A stretch of DNA of 64,000 bases, from positions 434,001 to 498,000 of the forward strand of contig CAXXFQ010000033.1 in assembly GCA_963674475.2 (NCBI GenBank), read 5' to 3'. This DNA is from CAXXFQ01 sp963674475 (GTDB lineage Bacteria > Planctomycetota > Planctomycetia > Pirellulales > Thermoguttaceae). Position 1 is the first letter of the stretch, and every line of letters starts with the position of its first letter. Position numbers and translations under genes: made by a program. A model generated the notes under the pieces. It saw only the letters and a list, made by a program, of their open reading frames with translations. It made no database searches and was not told the origin of the DNA. This document shows, in pieces, positions 25,501-33,109 of the stretch.

Positions 25501-27413
25501 ACCCAACCGCTTGATCCGGTGCTTCCACCGATGTAGACATTCCCGCTCGAGTCGGCTGCTACGCTACTGGCGCAACCAGCGCTTGTCCCGCCGAGATAGG
25601 TGCTCCAGAGATGTCCGCCAGCACTGCTAAGCTTGACGAGGAAACCATCCTCAGTTCCGCCGTTGAAAGAGGTATCCCAACCACCGGAAACCCAACCACT
25701 GGATTCAGTACTTCCACAGACATAGACGTTTCCAGTCGAGTCGGTCGTTGTGCCAAATGCTTGTTCAGCGACTGCCCCCCCGAGGTAAGTACTCCAGAGG
25801 TGCGAGCCAGTGCTGCTAAACTTTATAAGAAAGCCATCCCAGTCCCCCACATTGTAAGAGGTGTCCCAACCACCGGAAACGCCCCAGTAGTTGCTGTGGG
25901 TCATCCCACAGACATAGACGTTTCCGGTCGAATCCGTTGCAACATCCATGGAATTGTCACCGCTCGTCCCACCGAAGTAGGTGCTCCAAAGGTGCCCGCC
26001 AGTGCTGCTAAGCTTTACGAGATAGCCATCGGCACCGCCCCCATGAGAGGTATCCCAACCACCGGAAACCCAACCACTGATATTATGGCCGGTACTACCA
26101 CAGACGTAGACATTCCCCGTCGAGTCGGTTGCTACGTCAACGGCATGGTCACTGCTTGTCCCGCCGAGATAGGTACTCCAGAGGTGTGTACCAAAGCTGC
26201 TTAATTTCACGAGGAAACCATCTCGATTCCCCCCATTGTAAGTCGTATCCCAACCACCGGAAACCCAGCCATCGTCGCTGGTAGATCCACAGACGTAGAC
26301 GTTTCCCGTCGAGTCGATTGCTACGCCACTGGCACCGTCACGGTTTGTTGTGCCGAAGTACGTACTCCAAAGGTGTGAGCCAGTGCTGCTAAGCTTGACA
26401 AGAAAGCCATCGTAATCGCCCCCCCCACCATAAGATGTGTCCCAGCCACCGGAAACCCAACCACTGGAGAGTGTATTTCCACAGATGTAGATGCCCCCCG
26501 TCGAGTCTATTGCTACGTCATTGGCACTGTCAAAATTTGTCCCGCCGAGGTAGCTTCCCCAGACGACTTCGGGGTCGATGATCAGTTCGGTGTTCGGGTC
26601 GTAATCGCCCGTGACGGTGAACGTATAGGTGTCGTCGTCGAGAAGGGTGAATTCCCCGGCGATTTCGACCTGTTCGCCGTCGATTACCTGGTAGATGTAA
26701 AGACCCTCGTCGACGATCTCGCCCAACTCGGTCGCGATATGCAGGCTTCCGTCCTCGCCGATCGAAAGCCCCTCGATCCCCGCGTAGCTCAATTCGATTT
26801 CCGACCAGTCGCCACCCGGATCGACGTGGAACTCGTACTTCATCTGGCCGTGTTGACTGAACGTATGCAGGTCGACGCCGTCGTACAGATCGTCGTACAC
26901 GACCGTTTTGAAGGTCGAAACCCCGTCAACCCAGTCTTCCTGGCTGCCCAAGTGGTAATTGAACTTCGTCACTGCGTCGTCGGTCCCATAAGGAACCGTC
27001 GACTCCGCGCCGTCGAACGTCAGCGAAAAGTGGGTGTTCGAATACTCGTAAGCCTCTTCCTCAGAGCCCGGCTCCAAGAGCGAGTCGGTTTCCTCAAAAC
27101 CGGGCTTCAGCTCACGAGAACTGAGGGCAAAATCAATCGAGTCGTCCGTGAAGTAGATTTGTGTTCCGCCTTTGTTGTAGCCGTAGTAAACGTCCTCAGC
27201 GTCCCACTGCCCCGCATTCTCGGCAAACAAAGCGTCTTGGGTATGAAAAACCTCAAGCGCCCCTTCAGAAGCCGCATCAGTCGCCGAGACACTCAACATC
27301 CGCCGATCCTCCAGCGGTTCGAGCCTCAGCGGTGAACTTCCCAGCCGCCGACTCAAACCCAACGAGCCTGTCGTGCGATTCTTGCGACTTTTCCTTTTTC
27401 TCCATGTAAACAT
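22521..27413 (-). CDS. Very large surface/extracellular protein: SBBP beta-propeller plus parallel beta-helix (1630 aa)
   Basis: The ATG at 27413 has AGGAG seven bases upstream and is preferred over the longer open frame. The N-terminus is basic and carries LEPLEDRRML at residues 31-40, a motif at the start of many planctomycete secreted proteins. A ~250-residue beta-rich domain follows (YGYNKGGTQIYFTDDSIDFA). Next come seven ~65-residue SBBP-type repeats (DVAIDSTGGIYICG, DGFLVKLSSTGSHLWSTYFG) between about 26570 and 25240, enough for a seven-bladed propeller. Then come an Ig-like stretch and two right-handed beta-helix sections with many NNS/GGGIYN repeats, typical of pectin-lyase-like and autotransporter adhesins. 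It ends with LALDILGNARVYNGTVDLGA. There is no PEP-CTERM or cell-wall anchor. It is the main cargo of the tRNA-His element; adhesion or carbohydrate binding is a guess. Confidence 0.9.
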   Translation of the reverse strand: MFTWRKRKSRKNRTTGSLGLSRRLGSSPLRLEPLEDRRMLSVSATDAASEGALEVFHTQDALFAENAGQWDAEDVYYGYNKGGTQIYFTDDSIDFALSSRELKPGFEETDSLLEPGSEEEAYEYSNTHFSLTFDGAESTVPYGTDDAVTKFNYHLGSQEDWVDGVSTFKTVVYDDLYDGVDLHTFSQHGQMKYEFHVDPGGDWSEIELSYAGIEGLSIGEDGSLHIATELGEIVDEGLYIYQVIDGEQVEIAGEFTLLDDDTYTFTVTGDYDPNTELIIDPEVVWGSYLGGTNFDSANDVAIDSTGGIYICGNTLSSGWVSGGWDTSYGGGGDYDGFLVKLSSTGSHLWSTYFGTTNRDGASGVAIDSTGNVYVCGSTSDDGWVSGGWDTTYNGGNRDGFLVKLSSFGTHLWSTYLGGTSSDHAVDVATDSTGNVYVCGSTGHNISGWVSGGWDTSHGGGADGYLVKLSSTGGHLWSTYFGGTSGDNSMDVATDSTGNVYVCGMTHSNYWGVSGGWDTSYNVGDWDGFLIKFSSTGSHLWSTYLGGAVAEQAFGTTTDSTGNVYVCGSTESSGWVSGGWDTSFNGGTEDGFLVKLSSAGGHLWSTYLGGTSAGCASSVAADSSGNVYIGGSTGSSGWVSDGWDTSYNGGTRDGYLVKLNSTGGHLWSTYLGGTNEDTVSNVTTDSTGSIYLCGGTKSDNWGVSGSWDTTYGGNANYDGFILKIFGEYVNLSGVNEFDGNENTLDSRSVRIDPAAADDAAEMRYRFSGQTWGTWQTYSDSPFETTVPDSLLGGSSVTVEIQYRDAANNESDVYTDSLDITSISLAVSSTQDSVSADGALTLREALLVSVLRPNETITFDSTLFTSGPATITLGGEQLEILSNVSIVCPGTASLTIDANGQSRVFYVDSGITADMERLTITGGSADHGGGIKNCGTLTVVSCSVQGNVASANGGGIANSAGTMTLVNSLVVGNEVTGTASKGGGIYNNGTLTVVNSNLVSNKANGTSAQGGGIYNDSGTLSLKNSIVSLNTATSDPETFGYAVQASDYNLIDTDPTFVRNPSGTDYGDLRLRGDSDAINAGNNSFLPADTFDLDGDDNTTEPLPIDLLGNDRIIHETVDIGAYESTVTGPVLYVDEDITAGGDGLAWGTAFHDLQSALDWAEFLNGDLISTNDVNQIWIADGTYKPGTSRDDTFSLLSDVTLYGGFDATETSPNERDWATNETILSGDIGTIGYQWDNSKKVVYANGVTGAKLDGLTIRDGRAYNGGGIYMTSGTTLEVTNSTISNNRASWDGAGIYNTGGNLTLSYSTVSGNSCEEYGAGIYSTGTLNVSHSTFSSNLGDYEYCEGGAIWNSGSLTISDSTFVDNSADNGSWSYGGAIYTSGTTSVSGSTFTNNSAYEDGGAICCSGTLTVINSTFTQNSASEDGGAIHSSTSPLHVVNSVFNGNTAVNGGAIATRSEAFTFTNSTLAGNSATNYGGGIYNGSNAVATLNNSTLTKNSASGDGGGIYNYSTASLTLNNSIVSLNTGGSNPNISGTYTNASSVSLIGSDPDFVEDPSAGADGVWGTADDDYGDLSLKSTSSAKDAGLYSLLPDDIYDLDDDDDLLEKLALDILGNARVYNGTVDLGAYEYTP

Positions 27414-27915
27414 CAACGAACTCCTACAAAGATGTGATAAAGAAACAAAAAACCGTTTGCCTTCTTCCCTGCCGAACAGAAATAAATCGTGCCTTTTGAG
27501 GAAAACTCTCCCTGGGTAGACCTCGAGCCGCGTGCAAATCCAAGAAAAACCTTCTTCCTGGGAAGAGTCCAAGCGAAGAAGCCACCGGATCGAGACCTTA
27601 ATCCAAGCTGCTTTTACCTCTATAAATGATCCGAAATAGAAAATTCCGAAGCGACAGAACCTAGGAACCTCCTCCCAGAAGTCCCTCTTCAAAACAGAGG
27701 CTTCCATTGCCTCCTACTTCAGATAAAAGGGCCTTATATCCCCTAGCTTTACAATAAAGACAGTTGTTCCTGTAAAAATAAACTAATTAGATAATGGCAC
27801 CATAGGAAAAATCATCAAAAACGTCAATAGTTCGATACGGCATGAGGGAAAACCCCTAGATAAGCCGCCATAAGGGGGTGTCATCGGGCCACTGAATCGT
27901 GGGGGTATTTGCCCG
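27414..27915. other. Intergenic region upstream of the surface-protein gene
   Basis: This 502-base, AT-richer region extends upstream of the large gene and ends at the stop of the next gene. It probably contains the cargo promoter. The open frame continues upstream of the chosen start, but the encoded residues lack family features. Confidence 0.45.
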
Positions 27916-28314
27916 TTATTGCTTGTTTTTCTTCGCTAATCGCCGCAAATCGGCCATAAGCCCCTTAACGCCAGGCGGGGTTGGCTTTTTGTGTTTTTTG
28001 CGTATCCGCTCGGCCTGCTTTAGCCAGTGAAGGCCCTTGGTCGGTGGATCGCACTGGGCGCAATGCTTGCCGTCGAGGGCGTCCCACCAGGCGTGATAGC
28101 TTCCGCAAGCCGGACACGGTTCGGCTGGGGCGGTGTCGCGCTGCCAGTCGAATTCGAGAAGGGAACGTAGTTCCGCCTTGTGGGCTCGGACCCGCTCGAG
28201 CAAGTCGGGCGTCATGGTTGACCGGGGGTGATATCGTAAGAGGTCCCCTTCAAGCCTCAAGCGGATACCGCGCCGGGTCAGTTCGGCCAAAAGGGTTTGG
28301 GTGTTTCGACTCAT
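27916..28314 (-). CDS. TubC-N-like/zinc-ribbon protein of the element (132 aa)
   Basis: The N-terminal ~45 residues (TLLAELTRRGIRLRLEGDLL, then RYHPRSTMTPDLLERVRAHK) resemble the TubC N-terminal docking-domain fold found in small proteins of mobile elements. They are followed by a zinc ribbon, CPACGSYHAWWDALDG then KHCAQCD (two CxxC pairs), and a basic lysine-rich tail. Its ATG overlaps the stop of the primase-like gene (TGATG), so the two are translationally coupled. It may be a replication accessory or DNA-binding partner, inferred only from context. Confidence 0.75.
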   Translation of the reverse strand: MSRNTQTLLAELTRRGIRLRLEGDLLRYHPRSTMTPDLLERVRAHKAELRSLLEFDWQRDTAPAEPCPACGSYHAWWDALDGKHCAQCDPPTKGLHWLKQAERIRKKHKKPTPPGVKGLMADLRRLAKKNKQ

Positions 28315-30854
28315 CAAACGATCCCCCATTCTTCGGTGCTAGGGGGCATGGTTTCAACAGCGCCTTCGGATAGTTCCGTTGCCGTTTCCTTTTTCGTTTC
28401 AGGTGGTAACGGTAACGGAAGGTCGGTTTTCCCGGGGTTTAAGGGGGTTCTGTCACCGTCACCGGAACCAGTGAGAATAAAAACCGCTTTCGGTCGCCCC
28501 CCGGTTTCCTCGTTTTCAAATCGTCCCAGACCCTGCTTGACCAAACGCTTCAGGGCTGTTTCGGCCGCTTGTGAAGCAGAACGATATTTTCGGCAACTAC
28601 GCATCAATTCCCGCGTGGTGATTCGCCCCCCTTTCTTTTGTACGATTCGAACCAGTTCGCGGGTCTCTTGCTCTTCGGGTGAGGTTGCCTTCCCGAAAAT
28701 CGCAAATACCCGCTCAACCTCACGCCCGTACCAACGAGAAAGCTCGATCCCCACCCGAAGACTTTCAGGGCCGATTTTGTCGTGGTTGAACCCTGAAAAG
28801 TCCCCTTCTATCGCCGAACGAATAACATGGTCCAGCAATGCGAAACGGGCCGCGTAGCCTTCCAGCTTACCCCAAAGCGAACTAAGGTCGTCATCCTCCA
28901 GTCGGCTTTGCTCTTGGGCGTGCTGATTGTAAAACTCGACCCAAACGGCTTTGGCTTCGGGGGAAAGGGGCAAGTCTTTCGTAATCATTTCGCCGGTTTC
29001 CGGGTCAATCTCCATTAGGTCGAGCAACCGTTCCATGATCGCGCGAAGCTGGGTCCCGGTTTCCGGGTTAATATCGTCGTCGGTCCACCGTCGGACAGGC
29101 TGGAGAGGCATGGCGAAAAGGAGTCGAGACATAAAACCGTTTTCGAAAAACTCAGGCCCCATGATTCGCTGAAGCGTTTTCGGCTGAATACCGCCGGTCA
29201 CGGAAACGGCCCCCCTCGGAATACAAGTAAGACGCTTGCCCGTCTTCCGGTCGACAATAATCTGACCGGCTCGGTGCATCGAAAGCCACTGGGGAACGTC
29301 CTTGCCCTTAGACGCTCGATAGGCGTCGAAACCGCTTATCCACGCTGCAAGCTCATCCAAGAGTAGTAAGAGCCCCCTCGGGTTTTCTTCCAACAACGGG
29401 CACAACGCTTCGACCGTCGCATCGGACACGATGACCCGCCGCGCGGCCGGTTCTCGAGGCTCTTCCGGTGGCGGTTCTCCTTCGTTGCGTCCAACTCTTT
29501 GCCAGTTGGCCAGATCGGCCTTATAGATGGCCAAGTCCCGTTTATATTCCTCCATCGACTCTTGGTGTTCTCGAAGACGTTCCGTCTCAATTTTCCGAAG
29601 TTCGCTTGCTGCCGCATCGATCGCCGGACTTTTCAACGTTGAAGCGTTCCCGACGATAGCCGCCCAGAAAACGCAAGGCTCTTTCCATGATTGTTTGAGT
29701 TCGATTTGCCGCGAGTTGCCGACACAAGCGGCCAAGATCGACAGCAAGGGGGTTGCGACAAAGGACGGGTTGCATCCGATCGCCTTCGACGCTTCTCGGA
29801 CGTATTTTTCAATCGGGCTCGGAAGGATCGAAACGGGGAACGGCTCGAATGCTGGCCCTGTCTCCTTTGCCATTTCCAACGGTTCCCACTGCTCGGCCGC
29901 GTCGGCCATTTCTTCGACTTGCCCGCGTAGTTCGTCGGGGTCGACCGCGTCGCGCTCCTCGAGCCAGTCGGCAATGTCTCCCTTTGAGGGCAACCCGGGC
30001 AGTTCGACCACCTTGACCGTGGCGGAAGGCTCAAGGGCCGTAAGAATCCCGGCTACCGCTTCGGCGTACTTGCGACCTGCCTCGTCGTTATCGGGAAGAA
30101 CAACCACCTCTCGACCGGCCAACGGGGACCAATCGGTTTTGCGGGGCGCGCCGGAACCACCGCTTGAGGTCGTCGCACTGAGACCAATCGAAACGGCCGC
30201 ATCGGTCGCCTTCTCTCCTTCGCAGACATAAACCGGGCCGTCCGTTTCGAGAATCTCAGGGAGCCGATACAAGGGCCGTTGTTCCGGCATGGCTCCGACG
30301 TGCCATCCGTCCGAACGACGCGATACCGGCCGAACGGTTTTCCCCTCCGCTGTGTCCCATCGAACGACTAGCCCAACCGGTTCCCCGCTTGCGTTTCGAT
30401 AGGTCCAACAGGTCGAACAGGGGCCAAGCTTATCCTCTTGCCTTTTGACTGCCTCGCTGGCTTTCGAGAATACCGAAGAAGTGTTTTTCTTCGACTTTTC
30501 TTTTAGAACGTCCTGGGGCCTTTTATGCGGTTTGCGGTCGGAGTCGACGTGAAGATAGGCAGCCACCTTACGGAGCGTCTCGGGAAAGCTCCAACCATGA
30601 AACCACTCAAGGACCGAAAAGCCATCGGCCATCCCGCCGCCATTTTTCCCCTTGCCGCACTGGTTACAAATCGCTCCCCCAGTCTCGTTGAAGTCGTCAA
30701 AAACCCGCCACCGATCACGGCCCCCACACCTCGGGCAAGGTCCGTTTTTCCCGTCAAGGTATCGGGGTTCCATCCCACCAACCGCTTCCATAATCTCGGC
30801 CCAATGTCCCCGGGCTAGCCGTTTTAATTCACCAGCATCTTGCTTGTATTCCAT
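28314..30854 (-). CDS. Primase/helicase-like protein: CHC2-type zinc finger, Toprim and DUF3987 (846 aa)
   Basis: A CHC2-type zinc-binding domain occupies the N-terminus (Cys40, Cys43, Cys63, Cys66; CPRCGGRDRW and CNQCGKGKNGG). A Toprim-like domain follows (YVCEGEKATDAAVSIGLSAT, VVVLPDNDEAGRKYA, KGDIADWLEER). The second half matches DUF3987: a degenerate P-loop in AAIVGNASTLKSPAIDA, a Walker-B-like LLLLLDELAAWISGFDAY, and SVTGGIQPKTLQRIMG. Such proteins are typical replication proteins of phages and satellite elements, combining primase and helicase functions. AGGAA lies about 10 bases before the ATG at 30854. It is coupled to the downstream zinc-ribbon gene. Confidence 0.9.
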   Translation of the reverse strand: MEYKQDAGELKRLARGHWAEIMEAVGGMEPRYLDGKNGPCPRCGGRDRWRVFDDFNETGGAICNQCGKGKNGGGMADGFSVLEWFHGWSFPETLRKVAAYLHVDSDRKPHKRPQDVLKEKSKKNTSSVFSKASEAVKRQEDKLGPCSTCWTYRNASGEPVGLVVRWDTAEGKTVRPVSRRSDGWHVGAMPEQRPLYRLPEILETDGPVYVCEGEKATDAAVSIGLSATTSSGGSGAPRKTDWSPLAGREVVVLPDNDEAGRKYAEAVAGILTALEPSATVKVVELPGLPSKGDIADWLEERDAVDPDELRGQVEEMADAAEQWEPLEMAKETGPAFEPFPVSILPSPIEKYVREASKAIGCNPSFVATPLLSILAACVGNSRQIELKQSWKEPCVFWAAIVGNASTLKSPAIDAAASELRKIETERLREHQESMEEYKRDLAIYKADLANWQRVGRNEGEPPPEEPREPAARRVIVSDATVEALCPLLEENPRGLLLLLDELAAWISGFDAYRASKGKDVPQWLSMHRAGQIIVDRKTGKRLTCIPRGAVSVTGGIQPKTLQRIMGPEFFENGFMSRLLFAMPLQPVRRWTDDDINPETGTQLRAIMERLLDLMEIDPETGEMITKDLPLSPEAKAVWVEFYNQHAQEQSRLEDDDLSSLWGKLEGYAARFALLDHVIRSAIEGDFSGFNHDKIGPESLRVGIELSRWYGREVERVFAIFGKATSPEEQETRELVRIVQKKGGRITTRELMRSCRKYRSASQAAETALKRLVKQGLGRFENEETGGRPKAVFILTGSGDGDRTPLNPGKTDLPLPLPPETKKETATELSEGAVETMPPSTEEWGIV

Positions 30855-30936
30855 CGGTGTGTTAAATTCCTTTTTACGAATGATTCACTTGGCCGGTTGG
30901 CAAATTGGCACGTTAGCCGGTCCTTTTTCTCTATTC

Positions 30937-31149
30937 TTACTTTCCCACCGCCGGGCACCCGGCTTCTACCCACTGTTGAATCTCATCATGTCGAAACCGG
31001 ATTGCGGGCCTCACACCTCGACCGATCTTGATCGGTGCCGGTGCCAAACCCGATCGGGTCCACCGCCGCCAGGTTCTAGGGGCAATGCCGGTCAGCTTGG
31101 CCGCTTGAGGTTCGGTCAGGAGTGCCGGTAAATTCTGCTTATTGCTCAT
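30937..31149 (-). CDS. AlpA/excisionase-like HTH protein (70 aa)
   Basis: A small winged-helix protein of the AlpA/MerR-like excisionase type: LLTEPQAAKLTGIAPRTWRR (helix-turn-helix) followed by the wing (PAPIKIGRGVRPAIRF) and HDEIQQWVEAG. Proteins of this type control integrase directionality or element transcription. A strong AGGAGG precedes the ATG by eight bases. Its first codons overlap the end of the upstream HTH gene by 11 bases, so the two are coupled. Confidence 0.85.
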   Translation of the reverse strand: MSNKQNLPALLTEPQAAKLTGIAPRTWRRWTRSGLAPAPIKIGRGVRPAIRFRHDEIQQWVEAGCPAVGK

Positions 31150-31354
31150 CGTGCTGGGCCTCCTTGGCTCCCAAAAGGTTCAGTTCGTATCTCACCCGCT
31201 GCATCGCCGCTTGATCGTAGATTGGTGTTGCGTCGGCATATCCTCGGGGTGGGATGTCCTCCATCGTTTCGAGAATAGATCGAACCAGGTGAACACTCAC
31301 ACCAAGCCGGGTTGCCATTTCTCGTGGTGTCAAAAATCTTGCAATGACTGCCAT
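31139..31354 (-). CDS. Small MerR-like HTH protein (71 aa)
   Basis: The N-terminal helix-turn-helix (FLTPREMATRLGVSVHLVRS) is followed by a short wing-like region (ADATPIYDQAAMQRVRYEL), a typical MerR/excisionase small DNA-binding protein. AAAGGAG lies about 10 bases before its ATG. It is the first of two adjacent, overlapping HTH genes and faces the repeat-rich control region at 31410-31486, its likely target. Confidence 0.75.
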   Translation of the reverse strand: MAVIARFLTPREMATRLGVSVHLVRSILETMEDIPPRGYADATPIYDQAAMQRVRYELNLLGAKEAQHDEQ

Positions 31355-31409
31355 TGTGTTTTAGCTCCTTTCATTTGGGGCTTCGTTTGCGACCATGGCA
31401 GTAAGCTAA

Positions 31410-31486
31410 GGCATACTTGGGCATACGTGCCAGGCATACATGACCACAAAGAGGGATATTTCAGGGGTATTCCGTATATTTCAGGG
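31410..31486. repeat. Iteron-like direct repeats upstream of the HTH genes
   Basis: Three identical GGCATAC heptamers (31410-31416, 31420-31426, 31433-31439) are followed by two TATTTCAGGG decamers (31457-31466 and 31477-31486) exactly 20 bases apart, close to two helical turns. They lie in the ~200-base gap before the two HTH genes. They could be operators for the HTH proteins or iterons of a replication origin. Confidence 0.7.
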
Positions 31487-31505
31487 ATACTTTCGCCAAG
31501 AAATG

Positions 31506-31531
31506 AAAAAAGCCCGGTCGCAATGCCGGGC
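31506..31531 (-). terminator. Terminator of the 339-aa unknown gene
   Basis: GCCCGG (31512-31517) pairs with CCGGGC (31526-31531), and on the reverse strand a run of six T-equivalents follows. It lies 25 bases past the stop of the reverse-strand gene. Confidence 0.75.
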
Positions 31532-31556
31532 TTCCGAGCTTATTTGATGTTTCCGG

Positions 31557-32576
31557 TTATTGAATATTCCTAGATTGAAATAGCTCCAGCTTTTCTCTGT
31601 GGTCGTTTGCTCTATTTCTAATGTTAGTTAAGCCATTCTTTAATCCTGCTACTTCGCCTTTATCGCCTAAGCTTTCGCGTATTTCTTCGGTGAGGCTTTT
31701 ATTCCACACACTTCTAATCGTGGATGGCTCACACTTATCTTCGCTCAGTAGGTACCAAAAGTGATTTCTTTTTACTTTTCTTTGCTGACTCGCCGGTTTA
31801 TCATCGAAGAAAAACGCTCGGGCTTCCAAGATCATGGCCGCAATCTTTGCTCTGGATGGAGCTCCCTCAACAGTTGAGGGCCTCAACTGGGCAAGTACCC
31901 CCTCAAGCTCTTCGTCTTGGCCATCGCCATCAACCCGACTCTCTTCGGTCGCCAATTTGTTAATTGCTCTATCGGAGACCAGAGCGGGGGATTGCTTGGG
32001 CTTGACGATCTCAGTCGAGGTGTTGGTATCTAGAGAGCGAAACAGATCAAATGGCTTTGTAAGAGATTCCTCAATTCGCTCTCTTTCCCACTCCCGTTCT
32101 CGATCTTGTTCGTGCGTAATTTTAGTTGGTACCGCATCGATTGATATCTGAGCCTCTCTTTTCCCGAGAAAAGTTAATGTGTATCTTGTTCGGTATCCCG
32201 ATCCTGAAGACATACCAGGACACCATTCGTCATGTTCAACCATCTTAATTAGATTAAAAGCAAGGCACTGTTCTAGAGCATCACTAAACCACAAATGAAA
32301 TAGCCCATAGTCGACCTTGCTTCCGCGCATTGCTAGGCCGCTTGAAAAAGCGATTCGTAACGTGTCCCTTTCGGGACCCCATTGAAGATGTTCTTCGAGC
32401 AGCCCGCAAACGGCACACAAAAACGCCCTCTTGTCATCTTTACTATCTATTGCCACGTAGCCAAATGCGGTCGATACTCGATCGATAAACTCAGGTTCGA
32501 AATGATACGATGGGCCCAAAGTTTCTTTGAGACTAAGCAGTTCCTTTACCTCGATCTCAGTCAGTGGCTTACCCAT
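31557..32576 (-). CDS. Unknown element protein, possibly a replication initiator (339 aa)
   Basis: The protein begins MGKPLTEIEVKELLSLKE and has AAGGAA eight bases before its ATG. No family is recognised with confidence. The N-terminal half is compact (VSTAFGYVAIDSKDDKRAFL, YGLFHLWFSDALEQCLAFNL), possibly a winged-helix-like fold. The middle is charged and probably disordered (HEQDREREWERERIEESLTK), and a helical domain ends the protein. Position beside the repeats and upstream inverted repeat suggests a role in element control or replication. Its codon use looks more AT-rich than the flanking chromosomal genes. Confidence 0.7.
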   Translation of the reverse strand: MGKPLTEIEVKELLSLKETLGPSYHFEPEFIDRVSTAFGYVAIDSKDDKRAFLCAVCGLLEEHLQWGPERDTLRIAFSSGLAMRGSKVDYGLFHLWFSDALEQCLAFNLIKMVEHDEWCPGMSSGSGYRTRYTLTFLGKREAQISIDAVPTKITHEQDREREWERERIEESLTKPFDLFRSLDTNTSTEIVKPKQSPALVSDRAINKLATEESRVDGDGQDEELEGVLAQLRPSTVEGAPSRAKIAAMILEARAFFFDDKPASQQRKVKRNHFWYLLSEDKCEPSTIRSVWNKSLTEEIRESLGDKGEVAGLKNGLTNIRNRANDHREKLELFQSRNIQ

Positions 32577-32603
32577 CAGATACGTTCCTTTCCTTAAGAC
32601 CGG

Positions 32604-32654
32604 GTCGACCGACCGCTATACAACGGAACGTGTATTGCGTAACGATCGGTCGAC
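32604..32654. promoter_or_regulatory. Inverted repeat upstream of the 339-aa gene
   Basis: GTCGACCGACCG (32604-32615) and CGATCGGTCGAC (32643-32654) form an 11-of-12 inverted repeat separated by 27 bases, starting 28 bases upstream of the start codon. The spacing is too long for a tight hairpin loop, which suggests two half-sites for a dimeric regulator. Confidence 0.5.
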
Positions 32655-32809
32655 GATGGGGATCAACCATCTACCCGACATTACTTAAACTTCCTATCTT
32701 TTTATTTGCGACTTCGGCCGCTTATCTAAAATCCGCGTTGATTGTAACACTATCCGCCTTTTTTTCACCGACCCTAATTCGATAAAAATCACGATTCGTT
32801 TAGCGGGTT

Positions 32810-33109
32810 TTATTTCGGACGCTTCCGTTCGGTTTTGACCTCCGATTGGCCCCCTGCCATCCGAACGATTGCGAGAATGGCCCGCTGTGCGTCTTCGGGT
32901 AGATTCGGCCAGTGTTTAACCACTAAATGGGTATCAGGCGTCAGAATCGACTCTAGATCGTTTGAGGCATTTTCGACCAGATCGGCAAGGGCCGCATCAC
33001 TTGCCATCAATGCGGCCGGTTCGATTGGCTTGGTGCCCTTGGTGGTGCCACTTGGATTTGCCGTTTCTGTAAGTGGCTTATCTGGCAAGAGGTTAGGGTC
33101 TTCCGCTTC
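32810..33109 (-). CDS. Detached C-terminal tail of the integrase (99 codons, in frame through the att core)
   Basis: Reading leftwards out of the right att core in the same frame as the integrase gives 99 residues before the stop at 32810. They start GluAlaGluAspPro and end ERKRPK. The helical stretch HLVVKHWPNLPEDAQRAILA resembles a tail common at the ends of planctomycete integrases (memory-based recognition). In the chromosome it is joined only to a remnant of a second integrase; on excision it would be fused in frame to the intact integrase at 20415. It has no start codon or ribosome binding site of its own. Confidence 0.75.
   Translation of the reverse strand, partial: EAEDPNLLPDKPLTETANPSGTTKGTKPIEPAALMASDAALADLVENASNDLESILTPDTHLVVKHWPNLPEDAQRAILAIVRMAGGQSEVKTERKRPK

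Larger units (their letters stand above)
20423..33108. mobile_element. Integrated element in tRNA-His (about 12.7 kb)
   Basis: The element is bounded by perfect 69-bp repeats (20423-20491 and 33109-33177), one of which overlaps an intact tRNA-His. It encodes an integrase next to the tRNA, a DUF3987 primase/helicase-like protein, small HTH regulators, a probable replication or control region with repeats, and one very large surface protein as cargo. All its genes are on the reverse strand. No capsid, portal, terminase, relaxase or conjugation genes were recognised, so it is best described as an integrative mobilisable or satellite-like element with possible autonomous replication. Exact excision would yield a 12,686-bp circle. 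Confidence 0.88.

Noticed and set aside
25205..26600. Regularly spaced repeats resembling a CRISPR array
   Set aside because: The ~195-bp periodicity is coding (SBBP propeller blades); there are no short identical repeats with unique spacers and no cas genes.
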